Below, in pieces: positions 36,209 through 46,660 of a DNA stretch of 64,000 nt. Under the pieces are notes generated by a model. That model saw only the letters and a program-made list of their open reading frames with translations. It was not told where the DNA came from and searched no databases. The position numbers and the translations under genes were made by a program. Source of the DNA: Gossypium raimondii. Taxonomy: Eukaryota; Streptophyta; Magnoliopsida; Malvales; Malvaceae. Each line of letters begins with the position of its first letter. The stretch's first letter is position 1. The stretch is taken from assembly GCF_025698545.1 (NCBI RefSeq), contig NC_068573.1, positions 9,819,874-9,883,873 of the forward strand. The letters run 5' to 3'.

Positions 36209-36904
36209 CCGTGTGTCAGGTGACACGGCCGTGTCTCCCCTGATACTTCTTAGAAATCAAGCCAGTATCTTCACACGGCCTAGAACATGAGTGTGTGGCT
36301 TCGCCATGTGGCTCAAGTCAGTATACCTCTAATTTTCACACGACCTAGCACATGGCCTGGCACACGGGCGTGTGAGGCCATTACAAAAGGTACACAACCT
36401 AGCATGTGGGCATGTGGTTGGCCGTGTGACCCAAGTCAATGAGTTACATGGGGTTGGACACGGGCTGAGACACAGTCGTGTGTCCCCATTCCGAATGCCC
36501 ACACGGCCTGAGACACGGGCGTATGTCCCTTACACTTTGAAATAATTTAATGTTTTTCTAAAACTTTCTTGAGCACTCGTTTTAGTTTTGAACCACTTTT
36601 AATGTCTATTTGGGGCCTCGAGGGCTCGTGTTAGGGACCATATGATTGTTTATGAATGGTTTTTGAATTGAATGAGAAATATACATGAAATGGTTGATTG
36701 ATTGAACTGTAAGTCTGGTAATACTCCGTAACCCTATTCCGGCGTCGGATATGGGTTAGGGGTGTTACATAATTTCTGTAGAAATAAAATTTATTTGGTT
36801 TACTCACATTCTGATTTTGATAAGGTTTGATCTCACTAAGGTTTAAGGAGGACCAATTGCATGTGAATGATGGAATTTCAATCAAGGTAGCCAATATGAT
36901 CGAC
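36209..36904 (+). repeat. Partial first copy of a 1.88-kb tandem duplication
   Basis: Corresponds to 12583-13306 of copy A: CACACGG cluster, LTR end GGGGTGTTACA at 36769, then 135 bp of flank ending ATGATCGAC at 36904. It is directly followed by ATAAGGAACTTAAG, the start of the same unit. The beginning of this first copy is missing, cut by the truncated Athila element. It shares several variants with 37000-38782 against copy A. Confidence 0.85.
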
Positions 36905-38782
36905 ATAAGGAACTTAAGATTGAGCTTTCCGTTTTGGTTGAGGTCCTGCATGTGTTGCGAACTCACCACAGCTCGTATGAGCTTACCGATTTGTAGTTCG
37001 TAGGAGCTTATCTATATTCAGCTCGGAGGAGCTTACCGTTTATTGCTCGTATAAGCCTACATGTACAGGAAGTGACAGATTAGAGTTTATTACACCTGGT
37101 GTGTACTACCTGCGTATCTAACGAGATTCTAAGTGGTTCAACGGGCATAGTGTTATTACGAGATTATATAAGTTCGATACAAACTAGTACAGGTGTTTAC
37201 ATGGAGATGGTTTATATATATATGATATATGGATATGCGGTAGAGATGTTACATGTACATGGAATTTTAGTAATTTTTGAATTCATACATGATGCTCGAT
37301 TTTTATGTGTATACATGGCTAACTTGGTGAATGGTTATTTCATAGGCTTTCGCCAAATTGAATTGAGTTATGCTTTGAGTTATTCACCTAAATTTCTGGT
37401 TATACAGTAAGTTTTATTCTATGTTTTACGAACTTACTAGGCTTAATTTCTTACTCTGTTTATTTTTCCGTGTTTTATAGTGCTTAGGAAGTTCACTCGG
37501 TTTGGAAGTCGTCGGAGATTGCTTCACACTATCAAACACTCTTTTTGGTATTTTGGACTTTATGTATTTTGGTTAAAAAGTATGTATTGGTATTTTGGCT
37601 AATGTGTGCTATATTTCTTGTTGTATTTTGGCCATTTGAATTGGCTTGTAAGGTGGTAATATATTTTGATATGTATATATGTATAAATGGCCTTATGATA
37701 TGTGGTGTATAGTTGCTATATGAATGCATTGCTTGTGAAATTGAGTGTTGGCACTAAATGTGTGGGCATGCTAAGTTTTAGGCACAATGTCTCATATATG
37801 TAATTGACCATTTAGGTAGACTTTAGAAATGTATTTGGTATGTTTAAAAGTGGTCAAATGAATGTGATCATGGGTATCATGTTGTTTGTGCGGATAGTAC
37901 ATGTTATAAACTTGATATTGGTTGGTTTTGAGTGTCTATTTATGTCATGGTTATGTACAAATTGATGTGTATAGGTTGGTACCAAGGTGGGTGACGAATA
38001 TGGCTTGGAAAATGGACTATTTTATCTACACGGGTAGAGACACGAGCATTAGCTCAGCCGTGTGTCAGGTGACACGGCCGTGTCTCCCCTGATACTTCTT
38101 AGAAATCAAGCCAGTAGCTTCACACGGCCTAGCACACGAGCGTGTGGCTTCGCCATGTGGCTCAAGTCAGTATAACTCTAATTTTCACACAACCTAGCAC
38201 ACGGCCTGGCACACGGGCGTGTGAGGCCATTTCGAAAGGTACATGGTCTAGCATGTGGGCATGTGGTTGGCCGTGTGACCCAAGCCAATGAGTTACATGG
38301 GGTTGGACACGGGCTGAGACACAGTCGTGTGTCCCCATTCTGAATGCCCACTAGGCCTGAGACCCATTTCGAATGCCCACACGGGCTGAGACACGGGCGT
38401 ATGTCCCTTACACTTTGAAATAATTTAATGTTTTTCTAAAAATTTCTTGAGCACTTGTTTTACTTCCGAACCACTTTTAATGTCTATTTGGGGCCTCGAG
38501 GGCTCGTGTTAGGGACCATATGATTGTCTATGAATGGTTTTTGAATTGAATGAGAAATATACATGAAATAGTTGATTGATGTAACTCTAAGTTTGGTAAT
38601 ACTCCGTAACCCTATTCCGGCATCGGATACGGGTTAGGGGTGTTACATAATTTCTATAGAAATAAAATTTATTTGGTTTACTCACATTCTGATTTTGATA
38701 AGGTTTGATCTCACTAAGGTTTAAGGAGGACCAATTGCATGTGAAAGATGGAATTTCAATCAAGGTAGCCAATATGATTGAC
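36902..38782 (+). repeat. Second, complete copy of the 1.88-kb unit
   Basis: Corresponds to 11428-13306: the last bases of the copia gag, AGCTC-N4-GAGCT hairpins, CACACGG cluster (38030-38405), LTR terminus at 38648 and flank. ORFs 37099-37410, 37532-37729 and 38587-38772 lie in this non-coding repeat. Confidence 0.85.
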
Positions 38783-40516
38783 TTGTCGTTTTTATTTTAG
38801 TATTAGTATATATTTATAGTTTAACTTTTAATTTTTAAGAAATTATATATATTTTTATATACTTATAAATATACCTTAATTAAATAACTATAAATATATT
38901 TATTTATAAACATAAATTTTAAAATCTTTCATCAATTTCAATAATTATTGAATTTAAATGTAATTATAAAATTTAAATACATTAAGAGTTAAATAAAATT
39001 TAATTTAAAAATTAATTTAAAATATCAAAATTTTGTAACGATATGAACAAATATAAGTTGTTATTAACTAAAACAATTCAAATACATCGAAATAGTTGAA
39101 ACATGCCAAAATTTTAATCAAACTAAAACATATACTACTTTGTACTCATTTAAGATTGAAATGATATATATTAACCTATACAATTCAAATACATCGAAAT
39201 AGTTGAAACATGCCAAAATTTTAATCAAACTAAAACATATACTACTTTGTACCCGTTTAAGATTGAAATGATATATATTAACCGATACAACCCATACCTA
39301 AGTACCACAATTCCAACCTCCACTCCAACCCATATTTATTTTAATCTAATATTAAACAATAATCTCAAATGTTCCAAATTTCATTTCTCTATTGGTACAA
39401 GGATGCACTTAATTTTTAGTTTACTCTCATTAATTGAGTAATGAAGCGACTTGTTTATACTTTTTGCTAATTTAGCGTTGATTTTTTATAAATATATAAA
39501 ATTAAAAGATAAAAAGACTTAAAATTATAAAATTAAAAAATAATATGAGCGTAAAAAATATACGAAATCACATAAATAAGTAAAAAAAACACTTAAATCA
39601 AGGATAAATCCAAAATTAAACCTAACAAAAACGAATCTAGAGACTAAATTGAACATATTAATATATCACATTAGGATTGAATCATGAACATACTAAATAT
39701 GTAAATAAGGACTAAAATGAATCAAATTGAAAATTTCATGCAAAGAAACAGAAATTTCAAAAGACTTAAGTTCGCAATGACCCCTAAAACCATTAATGCA
39801 CACTTAAAACCCGAAAACTGAGTCTTTCTTGCTTTTTTTTTTCTCTCTCATTTTTCATGCGCCAATCAGCCTCATTTTCTTTTTCCTCTTCTATCACCAT
39901 GATTTAGAATCCCTCATAACCGACTTTATTAAATAAAAATATGTAATAGATTATATTAAAAATATTTTATATTATATGATATTTGAAATGTAAAAGAATA
40001 AATATATTATATATTTTATGTATCCTGAATTGAAATATTTATATATCTTATACAGGATAAATTAATATATATTAGTTGCTAATATCTAAGATATTAATCT
40101 TTTAAATCAAGGAAATCTAATGTCATGTCATTTAAATAGTTTACCCACTTGTTATTTGTTATAATAGATTCACCAACTGCTCTCTTTATCATCAACTTTT
40201 AAATGTGATTTAATTTAGCTACATAATTACATTTCTTTTTATTTTTAAATATTATATATCTTTAATAAAATATAGATAAATCTATCACAATATGTTTTAA
40301 TTTAATATACATTTAATTTTAAAAATAATAAATTCCAAATCAAGTTCAAATAATTGATGTGTGAAATGAAAAAGAAATCAATTTAAAATGCTCAAATCTA
40401 AAGCAATATCTATATGATCCACCTAATAAGTAAAATTGTAGATATCACACCAAAAACGTGTTTTAAATTGTAAGAAGTAATGAGTTTCGTGTGACGATTT
40501 GATAGTTAAGAGTGTT
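38783..40516. other. AT-rich flank, no gene (copy B)
   Basis: Matches 13307-15002, including the two-copy tandem repeat (39072-39290) and the dispersed repeat (39640-40235). The ORF 39247-39441 is not conserved with copy A. The Ogre target site is at its right edge. Confidence 0.6.
40512..40516. repeat. Left target-site duplication
   Basis: GTGTT directly before the LTR TG. The right partner is GTTTT at 59012-59016. The unoccupied site in copy A (about 14999-15003) reads GTGTTCATTG, proving the insertion point and showing that the right copy has one substitution. Confidence 0.85.
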
Positions 40517-40689
40517 TGTAATCACTGAATTTTGCCCGGGTTGAAGTTTGGGCCAGGTCGGTCTCGTATGGGCCCAATGATCGGGCCCATTAGGATTTAA
40601 TTTTAGAATTGTTTTAGCCCATTTTTAATGTTTGCTTTAAATATTAATAAAATAGTCATAATAAAATAAAAAATACAAAAAATAAAAAT

Positions 40690-40850
40690 TTATATTTTGA
40701 CCCCAAACTTTGCTAAAATTACATTTTGGCCCCAAACTTTCTCAAAATTACACTTTGACCCCTAAACTTTTTGAAAATTACATTTTGGCCCCATATTTTC
40801 CTAAAATTACATTTTTACCCCAAATATTTTGCGTCTTCTACATTTTGGTC
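40690..40850. repeat. Five tandem 30-bp units in the LTR
   Basis: A TTACATTTTGGCCCCAAACT-type unit followed by TTCTCAAAA, repeated about five times with variants. The second copy is in the 3' LTR at about 56320-56480. Confidence 0.85.
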
Positions 40851-42269
40851 CTTCTGGGCATGTCAGACCCCCCCAATCAGCAGCCGAGCGTGCTTCCCCT
40901 CACCTCCAGCTACTTCAGCAGATGACCTAGGCCATGATGCCCTCCTCTGCCACCTGAAGACAAGAAGAAAAGGACAAAAATGAAGAGATTAAAAAGAAGA
41001 AAATGGAAGAGAAGAAAGGGAATCGAAAAAGAAAGGAGAAAAGTACAGAGAAAATTCAAAAAATCCAAACAATAACAGCCCAACAGCCCTCGCCACCGTC
41101 GTGCCACTACCCTCCACCGCAGCCACCGTACCACCACCTAGAAGCCAAGAGAAAGTGAAACAAAAGAGAAGCAAAACAAAAACGCAGCAGCAAAAACAAG
41201 AAAAAAGCAAAAGAAAGGTCCAAAAAGAAAGCCCAGTCATCCCTTCATCACCACCGTGCCACCACCGGCCGTCGTACCAGGTGGAGGAAACGCCCTCAAA
41301 GGCGCACGTGGGGTTAAGGTGCTGCCCGAAGAAGAAGAAAAAAGAAAGAAAAAAGAAGAAGAAAAAGGGAGAAGAAAAAGAAAAAGAAAAAGAGAAAGAA
41401 AAAGAAAAAGAAAAAAGAAAAAAATTTAAAAGTCAGTCGGGTTAACCCGACCCGACCACCTGACCCTCGGAGCCATCCTGACCCGACCCGCGCTCCAACA
41501 GCCCTCTCCAAACAGCAGGATCCAACAGCAAAACACCCAGGTCTGTCCAAAAAAAAAACAGCAGAAAAAATGATGAAAGCAGACCATCTTTAGCAGGCCA
41601 GCCAACAGGCCAGCACTAAGCCAGCAGGCCCAGCAGCTGGTTTACTCCAGTCCAGGCCCAACAGCACCTAGCAGGCCAGCCCAGCAGCAGCAGCAGGCCC
41701 AGTACCGCCCAGCCCAGTAGCTCCAACGCAGCCCAATCCAGCAGCAGCAGATTCGGCCCAGCAGACTTCCAGCAGGCCCAGGCCCAACGTCCAGCAGGCC
41801 CAAAAAAAAAGAAAAAAAAGGAAGAAAAAAAAGAAAAAAGGAAAAGGGCCCACAACTTTGGGCTTTTGGTAATTTCCTTAAATCCATTTTAATTTAGTCT
41901 ATTTGTTTAAATATTGCTCCATTTTAATTAAACTAACATTTTAAATTTTTTTAAAATATTATTATATTCATTTTATTTGCATGTATAAAATAAAAAAATA
42001 AAAAAATTATTTTAACGCATAAGGCAACGAACCGGTTTAGCACGAAGCCGTTGATTTCATCGCTATGTTGGGTGAATATCAATGGCTCGCGTTAAATACG
42101 GGACGCCCTTCTAAAAATCGAGAATATTCAAAATTCCTCGTATTTTAATAAAAATTCTCGTGTTTTATTAGAATCCGATTAAATATTAAATTGAATCGGT
42201 TTGACACTAATTGACGATTTCATCGCCATGTCGGGTGAATATCATCGATTAAGTATTAAATACGGTATT

Positions 42270-43010
42270 TTTAAAAAAATCGTGTTTCACAAATTTTTAC
42301 GTCTTCAAAATTTCTCGTGTTTCAAAATAATAATAATAAAATTTCCCGTGTTTCAAAAATATATATTCGTGTTTCTTTTCAAAAAAAAAATTTCCGTGTT
42401 TTCAAAAATTCTCTTGTTTAAAAAATGTTCGTGTTTTCGTGTTTTCAAAAAATAATTTCTCGTGTTTCAAAAAAAAAAACTTTTGCGAATATTTTTTGAT
42501 GTTATCGTGTTTTCAAAAAAAATCCCATGTTCGACAAATTTTCATGTTTCCGTGTTTAAAAAAAATTTCGCATTTCAAAAATCTTCGTATTTTCAAAATT
42601 CCAATGTTTCAAAAATTGTCGTGTTTTCAAAAAAAAAAATTTTCTTGTTTTCAAAAGTCCCGTATTTCGAAAGTTTTCTTGTCTTCAAAAAAATTCCGTG
42701 TTTCATAAATTTCCGTGTTTTCAAAAAAATTTCGTCTTTCAAAAATTTTCGTGTTTTCAAAAAAATTGACCGTGTTTCATAAATTTTCGTGTTTCAAAAG
42801 AAAATCCTCGTGTTTAAGTATTTTATCAAAAATATTATGTTTTCAAAAAAATTTGTGTTTTAAAATTTTTGTGTTTCAAAAGAAAATTCGTGTTTCCTAA
42901 AAATCTCGTGTTTCAAAATTTTCGTTTTTAAAAGAGTTTCGTGTTTCTAAAATGCTTGTATTTAAATAAAATTTTGTGTTTTCAAAAAAAAAAAAAAGTT
43001 GTTGTGCTTT
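42270..43010. repeat. CGTGTTTTCAAAAA minisatellite in the LTR
   Basis: About 35 imperfect copies of a 15-25-bp unit built on CGTGTTTTCAAAAAATTT. The same block is at about 57910-58650 in the 3' LTR. Frames through it give the repeating F, K, V, S peptides seen in ORFs 42201-42900. Confidence 0.85.
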
Positions 43011-43377
43011 AAAATTCTAGTGCTTTAATCGGATCACGGCTAATATTAAATTGAACTCGTATTTTGAAAATGAAGATAACACACGTTTAACGAGATACCA
43101 ATTTTGGGCGTCCGAGGGTGCTAATACCTTCCTCGCGCGTAACCGACTCCCGAACCCTAATTTTCTCTGGATTTCAACGTAGACCTAAAATTGCCTCTTT
43201 TTTAGAAAAGTTTAAAATTAAATTTTTTCTTATAAAAAGAGAGTTTTGAAGGTGTCCGATCACACCTAGAAAAAGATCGATGGCGACTCCTTTTTTTCAA
43301 ATAAAATCGAAACTCCGTTTTCAAATTTTCAATAATCACTTCAATTAGTGCCCACACCAAATTTTTAGGTCGCTACA

Positions 43378-43397
43378 TTTGGCGACTCATTGAGGAC
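43378..43397 (+). promoter_or_regulatory. Primer binding site, TGGCGACTC type
   Basis: TTTGGCGACTCATTGAGGAC directly abuts the LTR end. It matches the minus-strand element's site (GCTTGGCGACTCCTTTGAGG) in its core. Tat/Ogre elements typically use a tRNA-Arg primer here; the tRNA is inferred. Confidence 0.75.
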
Positions 43398-44378
43398 TTT
43401 GAGAGTCGAGTCGACGTTAAGCAGCGTTATCAAATTTTCAAAATTCTTGTTCAAATTAATTTTAATCGTGATCCTTGAATTTTATCTTCTTCTTTTTTCA
43501 AAAAAATCATACATCCGCATCCGGTTTTGAAATTAATATTTTCTAACTTTGTTTTACTTTCGTGTTTTTTTAAACTTTAAGTTTTGTGGTTTTAGTTTGT
43601 TTTTTAGTAAAATAAAAATAAAAGGTTTGTGAGTTTCTCCCACACACCGTGCACCTACATTCTTGCATAACTTGAGCTCTCTACCCGGCTCCGTCTGTTT
43701 AAGTGGAAGTAAACGCCACGCCTTCGTGAGTTAACTCGTCCCCTCCATGACAAAGCTAGTGAAATACTTAGGGTTACATATGACTTATGCTTTGTGAGTT
43801 AACTCGTCCCTCCATACAGGCATAAGTAAATGTAATCCTCGAATTGAGCTCATGAGCCTGACGAGGCGATAACCGAGGCTCGTACTAGCCTTAGTAGGTG
43901 ACAGTATGGACAATTCGAGTACCTTTCTAGAACCGAAACTACATATAGTGAACCTTATGAGCCACCCGAGTAGAGCCATGCCGAACCTCCGTCTATCGAA
44001 TAGTCACCAAAATAAGTACACGGGAGAAACGCCTCTTACCTTTTATTTCTTTTGCATTTACACTTATTTAATGAATTAAGTCTGTTTAATAAATTGGGCC
44101 GGATAGATTGTCTGATGGTATGTGGGGTAGGTTTCTTGTAAAGCATATTGGGGCAAGAAAAAAGAAAAAATGTGGGTCTTTTCCACCAAATTGCATGATT
44201 GAATAGCTTAATTCGTTAAATTTTCCATAGTCTTTATTTTTCTTCTTTCTTCTTTTTATATCTGTTGTGATCTCTGACCAGGGTTATTTGTTTTTTATTT
44301 TATTTTTCATCATGCATCGTAGACATCTCATTAGGAAGGTGTTGGTTAAAGATTGGTTGCCAAAAACGGGTTTCTGAT
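43398..44378 (+). other. Untranslated leader of the Ogre-like element
   Basis: No coding frame. It contains a two-copy repeat with GTGAGTTAACTCGTCCC (43727 and 43795), which holds the palindrome GAGTTAACTC. The leader is followed by ORF1 starting near 44379. Confidence 0.55.
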
Positions 44379-46258
44379 GGAGGAGTCAATTACACAAGTA
44401 ACTGAGAAAAATGCCGTAGTTCGAGATTGGTCTTTGAGGACTCAGAAAGCGAAAGGGGATAGTTTAAAAGAAGGATACATCTCTGATCTTCCTGAGCATG
44501 TGACTTTGAATGCTCATTAGAATGATCTCAAAGACTTGACTAGGATTTGGAAACAGTGGGACTCAGATACCAAAGGCATTTTCACTGAGAAGTATGGGGA
44601 TATAGCTCACTTGATGGCAATTGATGTGAACGAGCAGTTAATCCAAGCATGGTTCGATTCTAGGACCTAGCCTATCAATGTTTCACTTTCAATCAGGAAG
44701 ATATGACTCCGACCATAGAAGAGTATGCCGCTTTGCTTCGCATCGATAATGTGCAACTCAACAAGATATATGTGAAGGAGCCTAAAGCAATGACCTTCAA
44801 GAAAAAGCTAATGAAGTTGACGGGGATGACTGATACATGGGCTGAAAAACAGATAAAGAAGAAGAATGAAGTCAGTTGTGTTCCGTGGTTTTCTCTTCGG
44901 GAGTTAGTTCAGAATCATCCAGATGTTTTGAAAAGAGTAGATTTGTTTGCCTTGGCCATTTACTGATTGGTCGTCTTCCGAAGGTTCTTGGGCATATTGA
45001 AGTTGCGGTTGTGGATTTCTTGAAAAGTTGAAGCAAAGAGTCAACCCGGTCCCAACCATCTTGGTGAGACTTTTAGATCTCTAAATGCTTGTAGGAGAAA
45101 AGGGAAGGGCGTTTTATTGGATGCGCTCGATTCTTGAATGTTTGGATCTTTAGCCATTTTGGAAGGTGGAGCGACGCCTTTCCACATGTTTTCAAAGACA
45201 TTCGCCCGTTGGAAGCACACCTTGAAAAAGATTGGCGAAGGATGTCCTTTGAACAACTTTGGGTCTCGTTTTTGAACCTCCGTGTAGAAGATATAACTTG
45301 GAGAGCACCTTGGATTCGTCCCTCCGTCTTATTATACAAGTGTGGAAACCAAGATGGATGCCTTTACTAGGATTATGGGGAGGAGTTAGATATGCTCCAT
45401 TTTTGGTTCAAAGACAATTAAACCATGACGGTTTGTACCAGTTACCAATGGATTGGCACAATCGGAGTTTGCCCTTATGGGTGAGGGTTACATGAAAAAG
45501 GTTCGAGATACTGCGAATTCTTGGAGGCAAATCTACCTAATGGAATTAGCTCTCTATGCTGATACTATCACTGTAGACTATGACCTATGGAGGCAACGAC
45601 GAGTGAAGAGTCAAGTAACCCCATCGATTGATGAAGCTTGCCAGAATCCGTTCTTAGAGAAAATTCCATCCGAGCTAGAAATTGCAAGACATGAATTTGA
45701 ACGTGAAAAAGCCAAACTATTGCGAGATATTAGTTCTCTCCAGGAGGAGAACTACCAGTTGAAGATTGATGTCAAAATTGAAAAATCCAGAACCGAAAAA
45801 GTCTAAAAAGATGTTGAAGTTACGAGAAAGGATTTAAGGGACCTTCATTTGGAAAACAAGAAATTAAGAGGCACTATAAGAAATAGTGGATTGGGCAAAG
45901 CATCAGCAGAATGGAAGGAGGAACTAAGCAATATCAAAGGTGGGATGGAATTCTGGAAAGCCAAAGTGAAGAAAGAAGAGGAAAGAGCTGCACGTGCTAT
46001 GATAGAGTTGAGGAAGAAGAGTGTTGAACACGAAGCTGTGACTGCAGAACTAACAGCTAGTCAGTCTGAGCATCAAGAGCTAAAAGGAAAAATTTGAAGT
46101 TTAGAGAGTACACTGCAAGCTCATCAACAATATTTGGATGACCTCTTGAGGGCTTTAGAAGACAAGAATGGTCAGCATGACAGAGACATTCGCGCCTATG
46201 AGAGAGCCCTCCAAGAAAAGGATATGTATCTCGGCAGTTTAATCAATGAAATTAAGTA
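44379..46258 (+). pseudogene. ORF1 of the Ogre-like element (broken)
   Basis: An extra frame upstream of gag, typical of Ogre. The N-terminal part has RTQKAKGDSLKEGYISDLPE, then TPTIEEYAALLR, MTDTWAEKQI and VPWFSLRELVQNHPDVLKR (44703-44966). I believe this belongs to the plant DUF7745/mobile-domain-like family, but cannot check. A middle part is spread over several frames (45134-45495: WKVERRLSTCF, WRAPWIRPSVLLYKCG, LLGLWGGVRYAPFL). The C-terminal part is a long coiled coil (45453-46258: FEREKAKLLRDISSLQEENY, AEWKEELSNI). Stops occur at 44518, 44964, 45804, 46095 and 46256, with frameshifts between 44966 and 45453. Confidence 0.75.
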
Positions 46259-46660
46259 GGGCGGCTAATTTGCGCATGTAGTACAATTGTCAGATGAAGC
46301 GGAAGTTCTCAGTTGCCAATACCCTCCAAGCCAAAGATCAAGCATATCGGAGTTCCTGGAACGTGTAAAGAAGTAAGGCGACGTGGCTAAGAAGTTTGTG
46401 TAACTGTAAAACTAATATGGCAAAACTTTTTGTAATGGACTCTTTTGATAAATGAAACGCCCAAGTATGGGGCCATTTTGGAATCAACACCTATTTTTGC
46501 ATATTTACGCATGATTAACATTCATTAATTATTCATTCATTCATTACATGCTCATATCTCCCTAATCATTCGCTAAGGTTAAAACCATCTAATCCACAGT
46601 TACCACACTACAAGTCTGGAATCATGTCACTCCTATAGGACGCGCTTAAGAGCTAGAACT

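Larger units (their letters stand above)
40517..43377 (+). repeat. 5' LTR of the Ogre-like element
   Basis: Starts TGTAATCACTGAATTTTGCC and ends TAGGTCGCTACA. It contains five 30-bp repeats (40690-40850), a coding-like but low-complexity Lys-rich segment (40920-41440), a CAG-rich segment (41600-41800), a CGTGTTTTCAAAAA minisatellite (42270-43010), then the conserved Tat/Ogre 3' LTR end with CCGACTCCCGAACCC. ORFs 40710-40925, 40771-40983, 41101-41445, 42201-42900 and the minus F-rich ones are products of these repeats. Confidence 0.93.

Noticed and set aside
41101..41445. 114-aa Lys/Glu-rich ORF and overlapping Phe-rich minus ORFs in the LTR
   Set aside because: Products of GAA-rich low-complexity sequence; frames change between the two LTRs because of run-length indels.
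41616..41887. Minus ORFs rich in W, L, C and G (also 57239-57511)
   Set aside because: They arise from CAGCAGGCCC repeats read in reverse; no family resemblance.
42201..42900. Plus ORFs made of repeated CFKK or VFKK words
   Set aside because: Translation of the CGTGTTTTCAAAAA minisatellite, present in several frames at once.
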